64,000 nucleotides of DNA, taken from NCBI GenBank assembly GCA_036784855.1, contig JAZDSV010000021.1:154001-218000 (forward strand). Reading direction: 5' to 3'. Shown piece by piece: positions 42,590 to 55,028 of the stretch (positions within the stretch are counted from its first letter, which is position 1; each line of letters starts with the position of its first letter). The translations under genes were made by a program, and so were the position numbers. The DNA is from Aphelidium insulamus (lineage: Eukaryota; Aphelidiomycota; Aphelidea; Aphelidiaceae). A model generated the notes under the pieces. The model was not told the origin of the DNA, made no database searches, and was given only the letters and a program-made list of their open reading frames with translations.

Positions 42590-44140
42590 CTACCGGTTGC
42601 CGCTGGATGGGAAGGAGGATGGTTGTCCCCAGGAGGTTAGTGAGGGCCGACGGGCCGACTGAGAGTTGCTGCCATTATTCACGTAGCGCACACTGTCCCC
42701 ACCCAGAAGGGATGAAGTGGGTCCCGTGCCACTTCCATTTCCATTGCTGCTGAGGAGAAGTGAGCCAGATGGCTGTTGCTGCTGTTGTTGTTGTCTTGCT
42801 GAAGGTTGATGCGATGGTGGCTGGTCATTCTCTAGTGGGGCGCTGGCGGGAGACACTCGGTTCTCGAGCATGTTGTAGTAGAGTATGAACTCCTTATTGA
42901 CTCGACACCAGCCGACAATATCCCAAAATGTGTACACGCCCTTTTCGAAATCATCGGCCCGCTGATACATGGCCTCAGGCGCGTTGGGATCTTTTGTCAG
43001 CCAAGTCTTTAATTCCTTGTGGTACCTCCAGCTCCGTTGAAATCTACAGCATACATGGAATTGAGGAACGAGCATACTTGTCGCGCACAGTGAACTTACA
43101 GCTCAGCGGCGGCCTTGTCTTGCAGCTCGTCTTTCGGCATGGTGTAGAATATGTAGAACAGAGTCTCATCTGATAGCGATGCCAACCGCGGCATTGTGGT
43201 GGCAGTCTGCGGCACCGAGTAGCAGCTGTAGCTGGCTGTCGGTGCACTACTATCCATAGGTTGCTCGGCCCACGGCGATAAAAAGAGTTCGTGCAAGGTG
43301 CTTCACATGGCATAAGTACTGTGATGTAAGGATGGATACTCAACGACATACTCGGCAGAATTCAGATTAAGACCGAGCGTTGTCAGATCGCAGCCAAGTG
43401 CCAGCGTATTGACGTCTTGGTCCGTCATCCTGATTACGCCCAGTAGACCCATCAAGCCAAACCGATTCATTTCAGCGTCGGCAACAGCAGCGTTTTCATC
43501 TCCAGCGGGCTAAGGGTATAATGTCAGCCATAATGGGATGTGTCTACATATAGCAACTTACAGCTGCGTTTGAGCCGGATGCTTGCCGGGAGTCTATGTG
43601 AGTTAACTCATGTGTAAAGCAGTTAATTGCCTACACACCAGTCGGTGCTCCCCGTCCAACCGTTCGCGTCGCGGCACTCAGCACAGGAAACTCATCTTTC
43701 CTGGATATAGTCTGACCGAAGGGTGACGCGTTGCCGCTTTGCTGCTGGCCGGCAGACGCGGCGAACCCCGCACCTGGTCGTTGTGGTATCGGATATGCGG
43801 CTTGGCCAGGCGCTGAGACGGGCTGTTGCTGCTGCTGCTGCCTGCCAGACCCGGGACTGTTGAGCATGGCTGAGAGTGAGGAGCGTTGTTGCTGTGTGTG
43901 CATGAGTGAGTGCTGCTGAGCGGATGAATCGCCGCCACCGCCACCGCCCATAAGAGCCGGAAAGTCATTCATAGTGAATGGAGCGGTGTTGCCAGCGGAC
44001 TGCCCTGTGCCGCCGTTTGCAGGTGCCGTAAAGCCTACACACACAGTAAGACACATGACGAAGAGTAGATGGGGTGCGCGCCCGGAAATGCACACAGAGG
44101 TGCACTTGCCTGCGTTGAGGGCGGCCGCGTATTGCTGCAT
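42590..44140 (-). CDS. NOT2: CCR4-NOT subunit NOT2 (CNOT2)
   Basis: Several exons. The N-terminal exon (44140 down) is Gln/Gly/Ser-rich and contains TMNDFPALMGG and KDEFPVLSA, two NDFPxL motifs typical of NOT2. Next comes LALGCDLTTLGLNLNSAEY (about 43370-43415). SYSCYSVPQTATT with LSDETLFYIFYTMPKDELQ (about 43100-43250) and WRYHKELKTWLTKDPNAPE with KGVYTFWDIVGW and EFILYYNMLENR (42870-43030) form the C-terminal NOT box. A Gln-rich tail follows, ending TAG at 42590. NOT2 links NOT1 and NOT3/5 in the deadenylase complex. An additional upstream exon cannot be excluded. Confidence 0.9.
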
Positions 44141-45041
44141 TGGGCGCCGATTGGAATAGTTGCTGAGAGTTTAATATTGTTCACATGATGAAGACTTTCA
44201 GCTTTATACTCACATATACACTCAACATGGAATTGTATATTTATATCTTATATATGAGTGTGGGTGGGTGGGTAAATACAAATGCAAGATACGGCACGGC
44301 AGCAAAAGTAACCTTAGTGGCGAGCGTTGTAGCAGCATTGCAGAACCTTTTTCCAACATTCACGGCGCCGTTCACTAATGTGGTTTGGTATATATATATA
44401 CTATGTTCCTTAAGCTTTAATTATCTGGTCAGACGCCATTCTAACCAAGGTGAACTGAGTTAATTATCGCTGAAGTAAATATCATATAATATTGGTATTT
44501 ATAACTCTAATGCATCACATAAAATATTCAGTCTCATTATATACCACAAGAAACTGTTATTAGAAGAGCCGAGTCCATAAATGACCATTTACGCGACCAA
44601 TTGCAGAGAGCAATACCAATTTAGTAGCGTAGCGCATGCTAAGTATTGTATGCACGCACTTATATACGATTAGAAAAGGCATCATGGAATACCGCAAGGG
44701 TGTAAGCACATTGTTGGATGCGCAGAATAAATGGGATACATACATACCAGCATATTCATACTAGCTCAAGTATTATCAATATATAAACAATCACAGTGGC
44801 TTAATAAGCACTTTAAGCGCCACATTTATAGTAGCCAAAGGAATTCTCACGCACACTGCGCACACCTGCAGCAAGTCGAGACGCGGAGAGTCGCGAGCAC
44901 ATAGACACACACACTCTCTCTGTAAACGCGTTCATATACACACTTGCAGGCAGCGAGGCCAACAAACAACAACAACCAGCGCGCCCACTTGGACGGACCA
45001 CACACGCACACACTTACGCTAACAACCACGCACCACCCAAC
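44141..45041. other. Divergent intergenic region, NOT2 / VPS10
   Basis: About 900 bp. An open frame at 44185-44463 encodes hydrophobic stretches but no recognisable domain, and is judged chance. AT-rich sequence fills 44460-44800, and a CA-rich leader precedes the VPS10 ATG. Promoters of both genes must lie here. Confidence 0.5.
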
Positions 45042-48000
45042 ATGTCGGCGCTAAAGTGGCGGTCCATCTGGACACCGCGATCATCGCTGGCAGCTTTGGG
45101 CCTGGTGGCCGGGCTTCTGTTGTGCGGACTGGCCGGTGCGCAAAACATTCGCAAGTATGACCAGCAGTTCAACAGCCTGCCGACCCGCTTCTTCTTCTTC
45201 AAGGACAGCGAGGTGAGCCGCCCTCTCACCGCTGCACCACTGCGTACTATATATACTCACGGCCTGCGCAGATTGTGCTGCTGCACGAACACTTGACCGA
45301 TGACGTGTGGCGCTCGCCGGATGGTGGCCAGTCGTGGAGCAAGGCCGCCATTCCCGCCGCCACCGCCAAGGCCATCATTCAACACCCATTTTCACCCAAG
45401 CAGGTCAGTATGTGTACTTATGTGTGGTGTTTCTATGTGTGGTTTCTGTGTGTGTCCCTCTCTCTCTCTCTTTCTGTGCTGTGTGTCTCTCTCTGCAATA
45501 ATGACCTTCCATAGGCATTTGCCATCAGTGACGGAACGACACACTACCGCACCGACGATGCCGGTGCTTCGTGGACCACGTTCACGACGCCCATCAAACC
45601 GGCGGCTGCCAATGTCGGCACGCTTTCGTTTCACGCCAGACAGGCCGGCTACTTGCTGTTCATGGGCAATTCCTGCACGGTCAAGCCGTCCGGGTGCTTC
45701 AACACCATTTTCTACTCCAAGGACTCGGGTGTCACGTGGACCCCCATCAACACCTATGTGTCGCAGTGTTTCTGGGCTGCGTCCACCGCGCCGATGAAGG
45801 TGCAGAGTGACGAGGCTATCTTCTGTACCGAGTGGCCCTACAAGACTGCGGATCAGCGCAGCAAGATCACCTCCAACTTGAATCTGGCCTACACGGACAA
45901 CTACTTTGCCTCCAAGCGTATTGTTCCGTTTGCTGGCGGTCAGACCCGCGGCGTCGTGGGCTTTGGCTCCGTTGACAAGTTTTTCGTGGCTGCTGTGGTG
46001 CGTTATATACTACTATATATATGTATATAATGCTGCATATTACATTATTATTTCTTATATCTGACATTGAGTAGAAGCCACAAATGGTAACAGACACCCA
46101 GCGACAAGATCTGGACTTGTACGTGTCGGTTGACGGGTACAACTTTGTGCTGGCCCAGTTCCCGCTGGGCGCAAACTTGCGCGAGAACGCCTACACCGTG
46201 CTCGAGTCCTCCAACGCCGGCCTGGTGCTCGACATTGACGACAGCAGCAACCAGGGCTACGGCAAGGAGGTGGGCACGCTGTACTTTTCAAACAGCAACG
46301 GCACGTACTTCACCCGTTCGCTGGGCAACACGAATCGCAATTCATTCGGCAACGTTGATTTCGAAAAGGTTCAGGGCGTCGAGGGCATCGTTCTAGTGAA
46401 TATTGTCTCGAATCCGGACCAGCTGGCCTCACCCGGCACAGTGAAGGAGCTGGAGTCGCGCATCTCCTTCAATGACGGTGGCTCGTGGGGTTTTATCCCG
46501 CCTCCCGACACAGACGTGGACGGCAAGCCGTTTGACTGCGCGGCCGGCGGAGTGGCAGTGCCGAATGAAAAGTGCGCGCTGCACCTGCACTCCATCAGCT
46601 CGCAGACCAACTCTGGCTACACATTCTCTTCCAAGGGCGCGCCGGGCATTCTGATCGGCGTGGGCAACGTGGGCGACTATTTAATGGCCTATGACGAGTG
46701 CAACACGTTCGTCAGCACCGACGGCGGCATAAAGTGGCGCATGGCGCTGCGAGGCGCGCACAAGTACGAACTGGGCGACATGGGCGGCCTCATTGTGGCC
46801 GTGCCAGACAATGTCAACACCGACACGGTAAAGTACTCGGCCGATTTCGGCAAGACCTGGAGCGACTACAAGCTTGGAATGACTGTCAAGGCCAAGTCAC
46901 TCACAACCGACCCCGCGTCCACCACGTCGCGCTTCATGCTGGTGACGTCGGTGCAGTTCGGCGCCACCTTCAACTACCACATCTACCAGCTGGACTTTAC
47001 CTCCTACTTCTCGCGCACCTGCGACTGGAACGCCAACAATCCCACGCAGAGCGCAGACTTTGAGATTTGGACCGCGCGTGCCATCAACTACGATCTGGAG
47101 TGTTTGTTGGGGCACACACAGCAGTTTTTCCGCCGCAAACAGTCGTCATTGTGTCGCGTGGGCAGAGATTTTACGCAGATGGCTGTGCTGAAGGGGAATT
47201 GTCCGTGCGAGCGCGAGAATTTCGAGTGTGACTTCAATTATGTCATCAGCCCGACAGATCCGAAACAGTGCGTGCCCGCCGTAGCGGAGAGCGACAAGGT
47301 GATTCCCGAGTGCACGGCCATCGGGTCGACGTACATGGCCAGTAGCGGGTACCGCAAGGTGCCCGGTGACACGTGCGAAGGCGGCACCATGCTCGACCGT
47401 CCTGTGCAGCGCAGCTGCCAGGCCAGCAACATTCCGTCCACGTTCAATGTCCGCAAATCGGTGACCACATTCAAGTACCACGTCGCCGCCCACTACTATA
47501 TGGCCAACAGCTCTGTACGTGACTTGTTTTTCTGTATACTTAACTGATCTGTAATAATAAGGTACTGTTGCTACGAGATGTGCACGGATCGCTGTGGCGC
47601 AGTGAAGACGAGGGCGGCGTGATCTCGTTGGTGGCGCTGCCGGGCAAGGGGAACTCGGGTGAGGCGTTCCAGGTGATTGCCGTGCGCCTGCACGATCACG
47701 TCGCAAGCCGCGTGTTTGTCTTCAACTCGGACAACACTGTCTACTACTCGGCCGACTTTGCCAAGACGTGGAACCAGGTTGTGATGCCGGTGCAGCCCAA
47801 CGGACTCGGCCTGGACCTTCTCGACTTTCACCCCACACAGCCAGACTGGCTCCTGTTTGTGGGCAGCACGCCGTGCCCCAACTGCTACTCTTCCGCCTTC
47901 TACTCTAGCAACAATGGTCTGACGTGGGATGCGCCGTTCGACACCTACGTGAACAAGTGCGTGTTTGCGCAGGACACCAACTTTGTCAACGTGGAGACGG

Positions 48001-51000
48001 ACGCGATATTCTGCACGGCGTACCGTGAAAAGTCCGGCAGCCAGGACTCGTGGGCCGGCGCCTCCACTACCTCCACTGGCAACGTGATGTCCCTCTTCAA
48101 GTACAAGAAGTTTGGCAAGAACAATGTGCCGCGCAAACTGGCCGACAAAGTTGTCCAGTTCTACGTCTTTGAGAACTACATGGCCGTGGCGGTGAGTGTA
48201 GTGTTATCTACAGTGTTGCAAGTACTAAATAATCTTTGTCTAGGTGGAGAACCAGCGCATGGTGGACCTGCTGATCTCGCTGGATGGCGTGACTCTTACA
48301 CCGGCCCGCTTCCCGCCCAACATGGATTTGCGCAAGAATGCATTCACGGTGCTGCAGTCCACTACCGGCTCCGTGTTCCTGGACGTGTTCCAGAACACTG
48401 CGTACGGCAAGGAGTACGGCATGCTATTCACCTCGAACGCCAACGGCACATTCTACAGCGCATCCATAGTCAACACGAACCGCAATGCGGGCGGCCTGGT
48501 GGACTTTGAGAAGATGCAGTCCATTGACGGCGTCATCATGGTCAACCAGGTGATGAATGTCACGGAGCTCATCTACTCGGCGGCCAAGAAGATCGTCACG
48601 CGCATCTCGTTCAATGATGGTGGCACGTATGGTCGCATTAGCGCCCCTGCAGGCACCGCTTGCCAGGCGGCTGTGGGTGCAACTGGTCCCACGGCCGGTT
48701 GCTTCCTCAATTTGCACAGCCGCACCGACACGCCGTCCACTGGCCCCATATACTCTGTGAAATCCGCGCCGGGCATGATGATGGGTGTGGGCAATGTGGG
48801 GCCGTACCTGCTGGACTACACGGAGGGCGACACGTTTCTGACGCGGGACGCTGGCAAGACCTGGGCCAAGGTGCGGGACGGCGCGCACCGCTTCGAGTTT
48901 GGCGACTACGGCTCGCTGATGGTGCTGGTGGACGACGAGGTGGCAACGGATCATGTGCTGTACTCTTCTGACGACGGCGGCACGTGGCAGACGTACACAT
49001 TCTACGACCAGCCGGTGCGTGTGGCCGAGCTCACCATCGAGCCGTCGTCGGGCAGCAAAAAGTTTCTCCTGCTGGGCACGGTGGTGGCGCAGACAACTTC
49101 CACGTCTGGCCTGTCCACATTCATCTCGGGCATATCCAGCGCGCTGGCCAGTCTGATGGGCGGCTCGAGCGGTGGCCAGTCCTCGATGCTGGAGGTGGCG
49201 GTGCAGCTGGACTTTACCGGCCTGCTGCAGACACAGTGCGACCTGCGCGAGGACGGCACCGGCGACATGGAACAGTGGTCGCCGTCCAACAACTCGACCT
49301 TCAAGTGCGTGCTTGGGCGGCAGACGCGCTACTGGCGCCGCAAGACCGGCCGGCGCTGCTACGTGGGCCGCGATCTGTCGGCTAAATCCGTGGTGCAGAC
49401 GTGCGAGTGCACTGCCGAGGATTTTGAGTGCGACGTGGGCTACTTCCGCAACTTCAAGGAGGAGTGCGTGCTGATGGGCGGCCGTGACCCACTGGAGCCG
49501 GCCGGATGCGCCGCCGGCACAAAATACATGGGCAGCAGCGGGTACCGCCGCCTCAGCAAGACAACGTGCCAGGGCGGCGTGAATCTGGAGACGCAGGTGG
49601 AGCGCGTGTGTGCCGGACCGCAGGCCACCCCGCCGCCACCGCCACCGCCCGGCACCGATATCCCGGTGGGCGGCAACCAGAACTCTGCGGCTGTGCGCGT
49701 GTTTGACAGCCCGCTCGACACCGTGCTCTACCTGATCAACTCCACTTCGGTGGTCGCGCGCGCCAAGAACAACCGCGTCTGGCGCAGTCTGGACTCTGGA
49801 CGCGGCTGGGATCAGATCACGCTGATCAACACCACCACCGTTGTGCTGCAGAACCCCTACTTCCCGGAGCGGGTGTACTTTTTGTCGCCGTGGAAGCGCC
49901 ACATGGTCACCAAGGACAGGGGACTCACGTTTGGCGAGTTTGTCACTCCCGATGCCGCAAACACTCTGGGCGCGCCGATTCTCGAGTTCCACGCCGAGGA
50001 AGCGGACTGGATGATCTTTACGGGGGACGATGGGTGCGCCACGTTTGGCGACTGTCACACCACCGCCTACTGGACCAAGGATGGCGGCGCGTCGTGGACC
50101 GTGCTCACCACGTACGTGCGCGACTGTGAGTGGGGCCGCGACTCGCTGTTCAAGGAGGCACAGCGCTCGCTGGTGCTCTGCAGCGGCTATGCCGACAAAT
50201 CGGGCAGCATGCGCTCCAAGACGGACCCCCTGCACCTCTACCGCTCCGACGATCTGTTTGCCACGCAGCAGCTGCTGTTTGAGAACATTGTCGGCTTTGC
50301 GGTGTCGGAGTCGTTCATGGTGGTGGCGGCCGTGGGACGCGCCTACCAGGACATGCACCTGCACGTCAGCGTTGATGGAAAAAAGTTTGCCGAGGCCGTG
50401 TTCCCGCCCAATGTCCAGGTGCAGCGCAATGGGTACACCGTGCTCGAATCCGGCACCGGCACCATCATGCTGGACGTGCTGGCCAACTCTGTGCCCGGCC
50501 ACCAGTGGGGCTCGCTGTTCATCTCGAACGGCAACGGGACCTTTTACACGGCGTCGCTGCCCAACACGAACCGCAACGACGCCGGCTTTGTCGATTTCGA
50601 GAAGCTGGTCGGCATTGAGGGCGCCGCCGTGATGAACCAGGTGGTCAACACCAACGAGGCGGCCATCGGGGCGGACAAGCGCGTGCGCACCGTGATCACC
50701 TACAACAATGGCGGTCGCTGGACGGACCTGAGTGCGCCGGTCACCGACGTGGATGGCAACGTGTACCCGTGCGCCGCGACGCCAGACAAGTGCCACCTGC
50801 ACCTCCACCTCTACACGGAGAAGGCGGCCATACGGAATGAGCTGAGTGACTCCGGCGCCACCGGGATGATGATCGGTATCGGGAATGTGGGCGAGTCGCT
50901 GGACACCATCGACCGCGGCAATGTGTACATCACGCGCGATGCCGGCGTCACCTGGCACGAGGCTGTCCGCGGCCAACACCTGTTTGAGTATGGCGACCAT

Positions 51001-51978
51001 GGCGGTGAGTGTCTAATTGTATGATAATATTGTCGATGGACATGAAATTCATCAACTGCAGGCATTATCGTGCTGGCCAAGGCGCAGACGCCCGTGGACA
51101 GCATTCTGTACTCGCTCGATTTCGGCAACACGTTCGTGCCGTATCCTCTCGGCACCTCTGGCCGCATAATTCCCGAGCGCTTCATCACCGAGCCAGACTC
51201 GACGTCACTGCGCTTCCTCCTGCTCGGCCGCGACGAGAAGAACCGGAACCAGGCGGTGTCGGTGGCAATGGACTTCCAGGCACAGCTAAAGACACCATGC
51301 AACAACAACACCCAGTCGCCGGCAGACAGCGATTTCGAGCTGTGGCAACAGACCGCGGGACAGGCGGAAAAGTGCGTGCTGGGCCACATTAGCCGGTATT
51401 ACCGTCGCAAGGCTGACCGGCTCTGCGCCATCGGTGACATGTACGCCGCGCCGCCAGTCATCATGGAGACGTGCCAGTGTGCCGCGCAGGATTTCGAATG
51501 CTCTCCCGGGTACCTGCGCGACGAGGCCAGCGGTGAATGCAAGCTGATGCCTGGCTATGCCGAGTCCAACACGTGGGGCGAGTGCAAGAACGGGGTGTCG
51601 GCCCTGAGCGGCGCCTACCGCAAGATATCAAAGACGACGTGCAGCGGGGGAATGGCGCTGGATGTGGTGCAGACTCGGCGCTGCGGCTCCAGCTCCACCT
51701 CGCTGATACTGACGCTGGTACTGGTGCCGTGCGCGCTTGCTCTGGCCGGCGCTGCGGGATTCTTGTACATGAAGAAGCGGTCGGGCGGACATGTGCGTCT
51801 GGGTGACAGTGATGAGCCGTGGTTCCAGACGGGCGGCATCAAGGACACGCTGAGCAAGTATGTGCCGACCCGTGTCACCGAGTGGTTCAGCAGCTTTCGC
51901 CGACCAGCAGTGGTGCAGTACGCACCCGTCTCTGGCGTGGAGGAGACTAGCGACGTGCTGATGGACGACTACTCGTAG
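45042..51978 (+). CDS. VPS10: Vps10/sortilin-type sorting receptor with three luminal modules
   Basis: Seven exons: 45042-45212, 45272-45403, 45515-45997, 46075-47514, 47562-48191, 48244-51004 and 51062-51978. All junctions keep frame and give 2177 residues. Signal peptide SLAALGLVAGLLLCGLAG. Three Vps10 propeller plus 10CC modules follow (about residues 40-740, 745-1430 and 1435-2075). Each has Asp-box repeats (SPDGGQSW, SKDSGVTW, SDDGGTW) and a Cys module (CPCERENFECD, CECTAEDFECD, CQCAAQDFECS). One TM helix (TSLILTLVLVPCALALAGA, about 2085) precedes a 65-residue cytosolic tail with DSDEPW and acidic DDYS. Vps10 sorts soluble vacuolar hydrolases from Golgi to endosome. Yeast Vps10 has two modules; three is unusual. 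Confidence 0.95.
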
Positions 51979-52061
51979 ACACGGACCAGAGAGTAGGTGT
52001 GTGTGTGCCGGCGTGGAGGAAATAAATACTTCACCTATAAAATGTATGCCGTCTATGTATT

Positions 52062-52172
52062 CTATGTGAGTGCAGGCTCAAAGCCGATGTTTGACCTGGC
52101 TCGAAGCCGCTCGAGAACCCATCGCATTCCATTCCGACTCTATTGTAAGGTTATACATTAGAGCTGCATAGA

Positions 52173-52208
<36 letters not shown>

Positions 52209-52923
52209 TATGCACATGCCTGCGTCAAACTCTGTCCAAAGCGGTGCAAGCCAAACGCTTCAATGCGCGTGGCCAGGCCCCAGCCAAAGTTTGACACAAA
52301 CCTTGCCTCGGCCACCACCTCTGTCCTGCCAATGCGTAGTGTAAGCAGGCCATATACACAATATATGTAATATCTTACCACGTATTGTTATCGGCGTGCC
52401 GGGCCAGTGTCTGCGTCTCCTCCACGCACAGCACACCGCGATGGCTCAGATTACGGGTACGCGTGGTCATCACTTGGCGCACCGGGTCCACCGCCGACTC
52501 TTCCATCACAAACGCGTCAGATGAACCCAGAAGCTGGACGATGTGAATTGTGGGTACCCACGGAGAGTACATTGGGTACATCATATGCTTGAGCGCCGTA
52601 CCCTCGGGTACGCACGACACACACGTATAGCAACAACACACATACAGCCCAACGTACCGACCGACCCCACTTGGGGATGACGCCACGCTTGAGAAAGACG
52701 CGGGTAGTGTGCAGTACACCATCGCGTACACACCGCTCCCACACGTCGCTGGCCAGTACGTGTCGGCTAAATGGATTCGGGTACTTGTTCCAGTGCGCCA
52801 GCGTCACCTCTGCCCACGGATATCTGCATGTGCACACATACCAGGTTAAAGGGGGTGGTGTAGACGTGCGCAGGGCAAGACAGCGACGCACTCGTAGTGG
52901 AATGTGTGCTTGAAGAATTTCAT
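52062..52923 (-). CDS. PRELI/MSF1 domain phospholipid-transfer protein (Ups/PRELID family)
   Basis: The start at 52923 gives MKFFKHTFHYE, then an intron (GTGCGT...TGCAG) to YPWAEVTLAHWNKYPNPFSR and VLASDVWERCVRDGVLHTTR. Later exons read KHMMYPMYSPWVP with DAFVMEESAVDPVRQVM, TRTRNLSHRGVLCVEET, then EVVAEARFVSNFGWGLATRI with EAFGLHRF. After a TA-rich intron the end is MRWVLERLRARSN, stop TAG at 52062-52064. The pattern is that of Ups1/2/3 and PRELID proteins, which shuttle phosphatidic acid or phosphatidylserine between mitochondrial membranes with Mdm35. Which lipid this member carries cannot be told. Confidence 0.88.
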
Positions 52924-53072
52924 CTGTGTGTGCTGATTGCTGCTTACTCACAGCCTGTTGGCAATATTAATTGTACATATAGTCTACATATACTATTACT
53001 ATACTATTACTATTGTAAATTATGTTTTGCAGCTTCCTCATTGAAAAAATCTTGAATTGAATCTCTTTATTG

Positions 53073-54745
53073 CTATGCATCGCCCGCGGTTACTGTTGGT
53101 GGGCGCTGCAGGTCAAACAGTTCATCCAGGGCGGCATAGTTGATTTTCTTTGATATCTTTGGCGCCATCTTCTTTTGTATAATCTGTTTGGTGGTCTCCA
53201 CGGGGTTGGATGATGCGTGTGCGATACGTCTCGATGACTGTGATTTGCGTGGCCGTTTGCTGGCAGCTGCTTTGCTGCTCTCATCCTTGGTCTCATTCTG
53301 TTCGGCCAGGCGGCGCTTGGCTGCATTACAGTCAGTATACACATTTCTACAGTGTGTGTATAGATACTTGCCTTCCTGGGCAGCAAGCCAGTCCTGGTTA
53401 AAGTCTTCCCAGACCTGCGTCTTGGTGCCAATCTCTTCGTCGTCGAGCATGAATTGCTCCAGCTCCTTGTCGTCAATGTCGCTCCACTCGGCCGGGTCCT
53501 CCTTCACCGGCGTCTCTGTCCACACTCGGGCAGCCGCGCGCAAGTCTTCGTCCTTCAGGGCCGCTTGCATTTCGCTCTCAATTGAGCATGCAGATGACGA
53601 TAGAGCGGTCGATACTGCTTGGATGGCATCAGCAGCGCTGTCTGATATTGATGACTGTGATGACTGTGATGATGATGCTGGACCGTCTGATGACGACGAC
53701 TGACAGTTTTCGGCGGTAATAATTTGTTGGCCTTGCTGAACTATTCTGTGTTTTTTGGGGCGGCGGAAAGAGGGCGGATTTGCCTCGTGTGAGAGATCAG
53801 TGTTGCGAAACTCTTCGATCGTGAGTTCGGCAGACTCGGTGTCGGCAAACTCGTTCAAGCGCTTGCGCAGCGTCACATCACAGATCTTTACAACGCGTAT
53901 AATTTCCTCTTGGGTGCGCTGGAAGCCGTGCATACGGGCCGCGATCAGCAGGCATGCGCCGCATATGCCACTCGGTCGGCGACCATAGTGGATCCAGTCG
54001 CGCTTCATGCGCTGCACCAGCCGCAGTGCATCCGTGGTCACCAGCTGTGTCTTGGACTCGAACTGGAGCTGTGCGGCAAACCGCGACAGATACAGCGATG
54101 GGTCGATCAGTGGCAGCTGGATTTTCAGCACGCGCAGCAGCTTCAAAAAAGTGGCGCCCAGCACGAAAACATTGGTATGCAAGGCGTCCGTGAAGTCAAT
54201 GAGCATGTGCACCGTCTTCTCTTGCCGGCACACCACGTACAGACACGCGGCAATGACGTGGCCCTGTTTGCGGCCCTGTGTGAAATTGTTGGCCAGTGCC
54301 AGTTTGTAGCACTGGACGGCGCGATCAATGTGATACTCGCTCAGGCCTTTCAGGGCCAATGCTACTTCCTGGAATCGTCGTCGCGCATTTGCCACGGTCT
54401 CCTCGCGCGACTGACCAGTGTTCAGACGGCGGTTACGCAGTCCCAGTGACCTTATACCGGCTAAACATATTGTCAATAAGTTCTTGTGCATTTACATAAT
54501 CGCCTACGTACACCGCTCTGCCGACACGAATTGGCCGACCATGCGCGATGCACCGTCGGCGCCCTCAATGAAGGCCACTTCGGATGAAATAGAATTCTCT
54601 TCCAGCACCTGTGACATACGGGTGAGCCGCTCACTTGTCCAGCAGGCAATGCCCAGCCACTTACCGTGCCGCACACGGTGCAGTACGACGAGCCGGAACC
54701 GCTGTCATATTCCACGGCAGCACCGGGGCAGTTTGGGCAAGGCAT
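53073..54745 (-). CDS. BRF1: TFIIIB subunit BRF1
   Basis: The start at 54745 gives the zinc ribbon MPCPNC...YCTVCGT (CxxC...CxxC). An intron follows, then VLEENSISSEVAFIEG with GASRMVGQFV. The main exon holds two cyclin folds: AVQCYKLALANNFTQGRK with VIAACLYVVCRQE, and LVQRMKRDWIHYGRRPSG with ICGACLLIAARMHGF. ICDVTLRKRLNEFADT and LTIEEFR continue to an acidic Ser-rich linker. The Brf1 homology block WSDIDDKELEQFMLDDEE is followed by an intron and a basic C-terminus with INYAALDELFDL. BRF1 recruits RNA polymerase III with TBP and BDP1. All domains are present in order. Confidence 0.93.
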
Positions 54746-55028
54746 CCGGGTGGTGGGTGTGCGGTGTAAAAAAAAGATTGCCGTCAGAGTGCCGCAGCCA
54801 AGTCTCGATCGCGCGCACGCCGGCTGTCGGCTGAATTGGCAGAGTGTGATTTGCGAGTGGGCCAAGCGCGCGAATCACGGAATCGCTTCTCTGATAAAAT
54901 GCTCGCAGGTTAAGGTTAAGGGCGGGTCGCTATGTATGAGCGGAGAACCCTTTGGCAACAATTGACTAGATGAAAACTACATGGCGTATATATATTATTG
55001 CGCCCATTGACTACGCCGTTTTGCATAA

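Noticed and set aside
44185-44463. Hydrophobic 92-codon frame between NOT2 and VPS10
   Set aside because: Low-complexity, AT-rich, no domain or splice support.
48424-51000. 858-codon open frame antisense to VPS10
   Set aside because: It mirrors the VPS10 coding frame, has no recognisable domain, and is explained by the GC-rich codon use of the sense gene.
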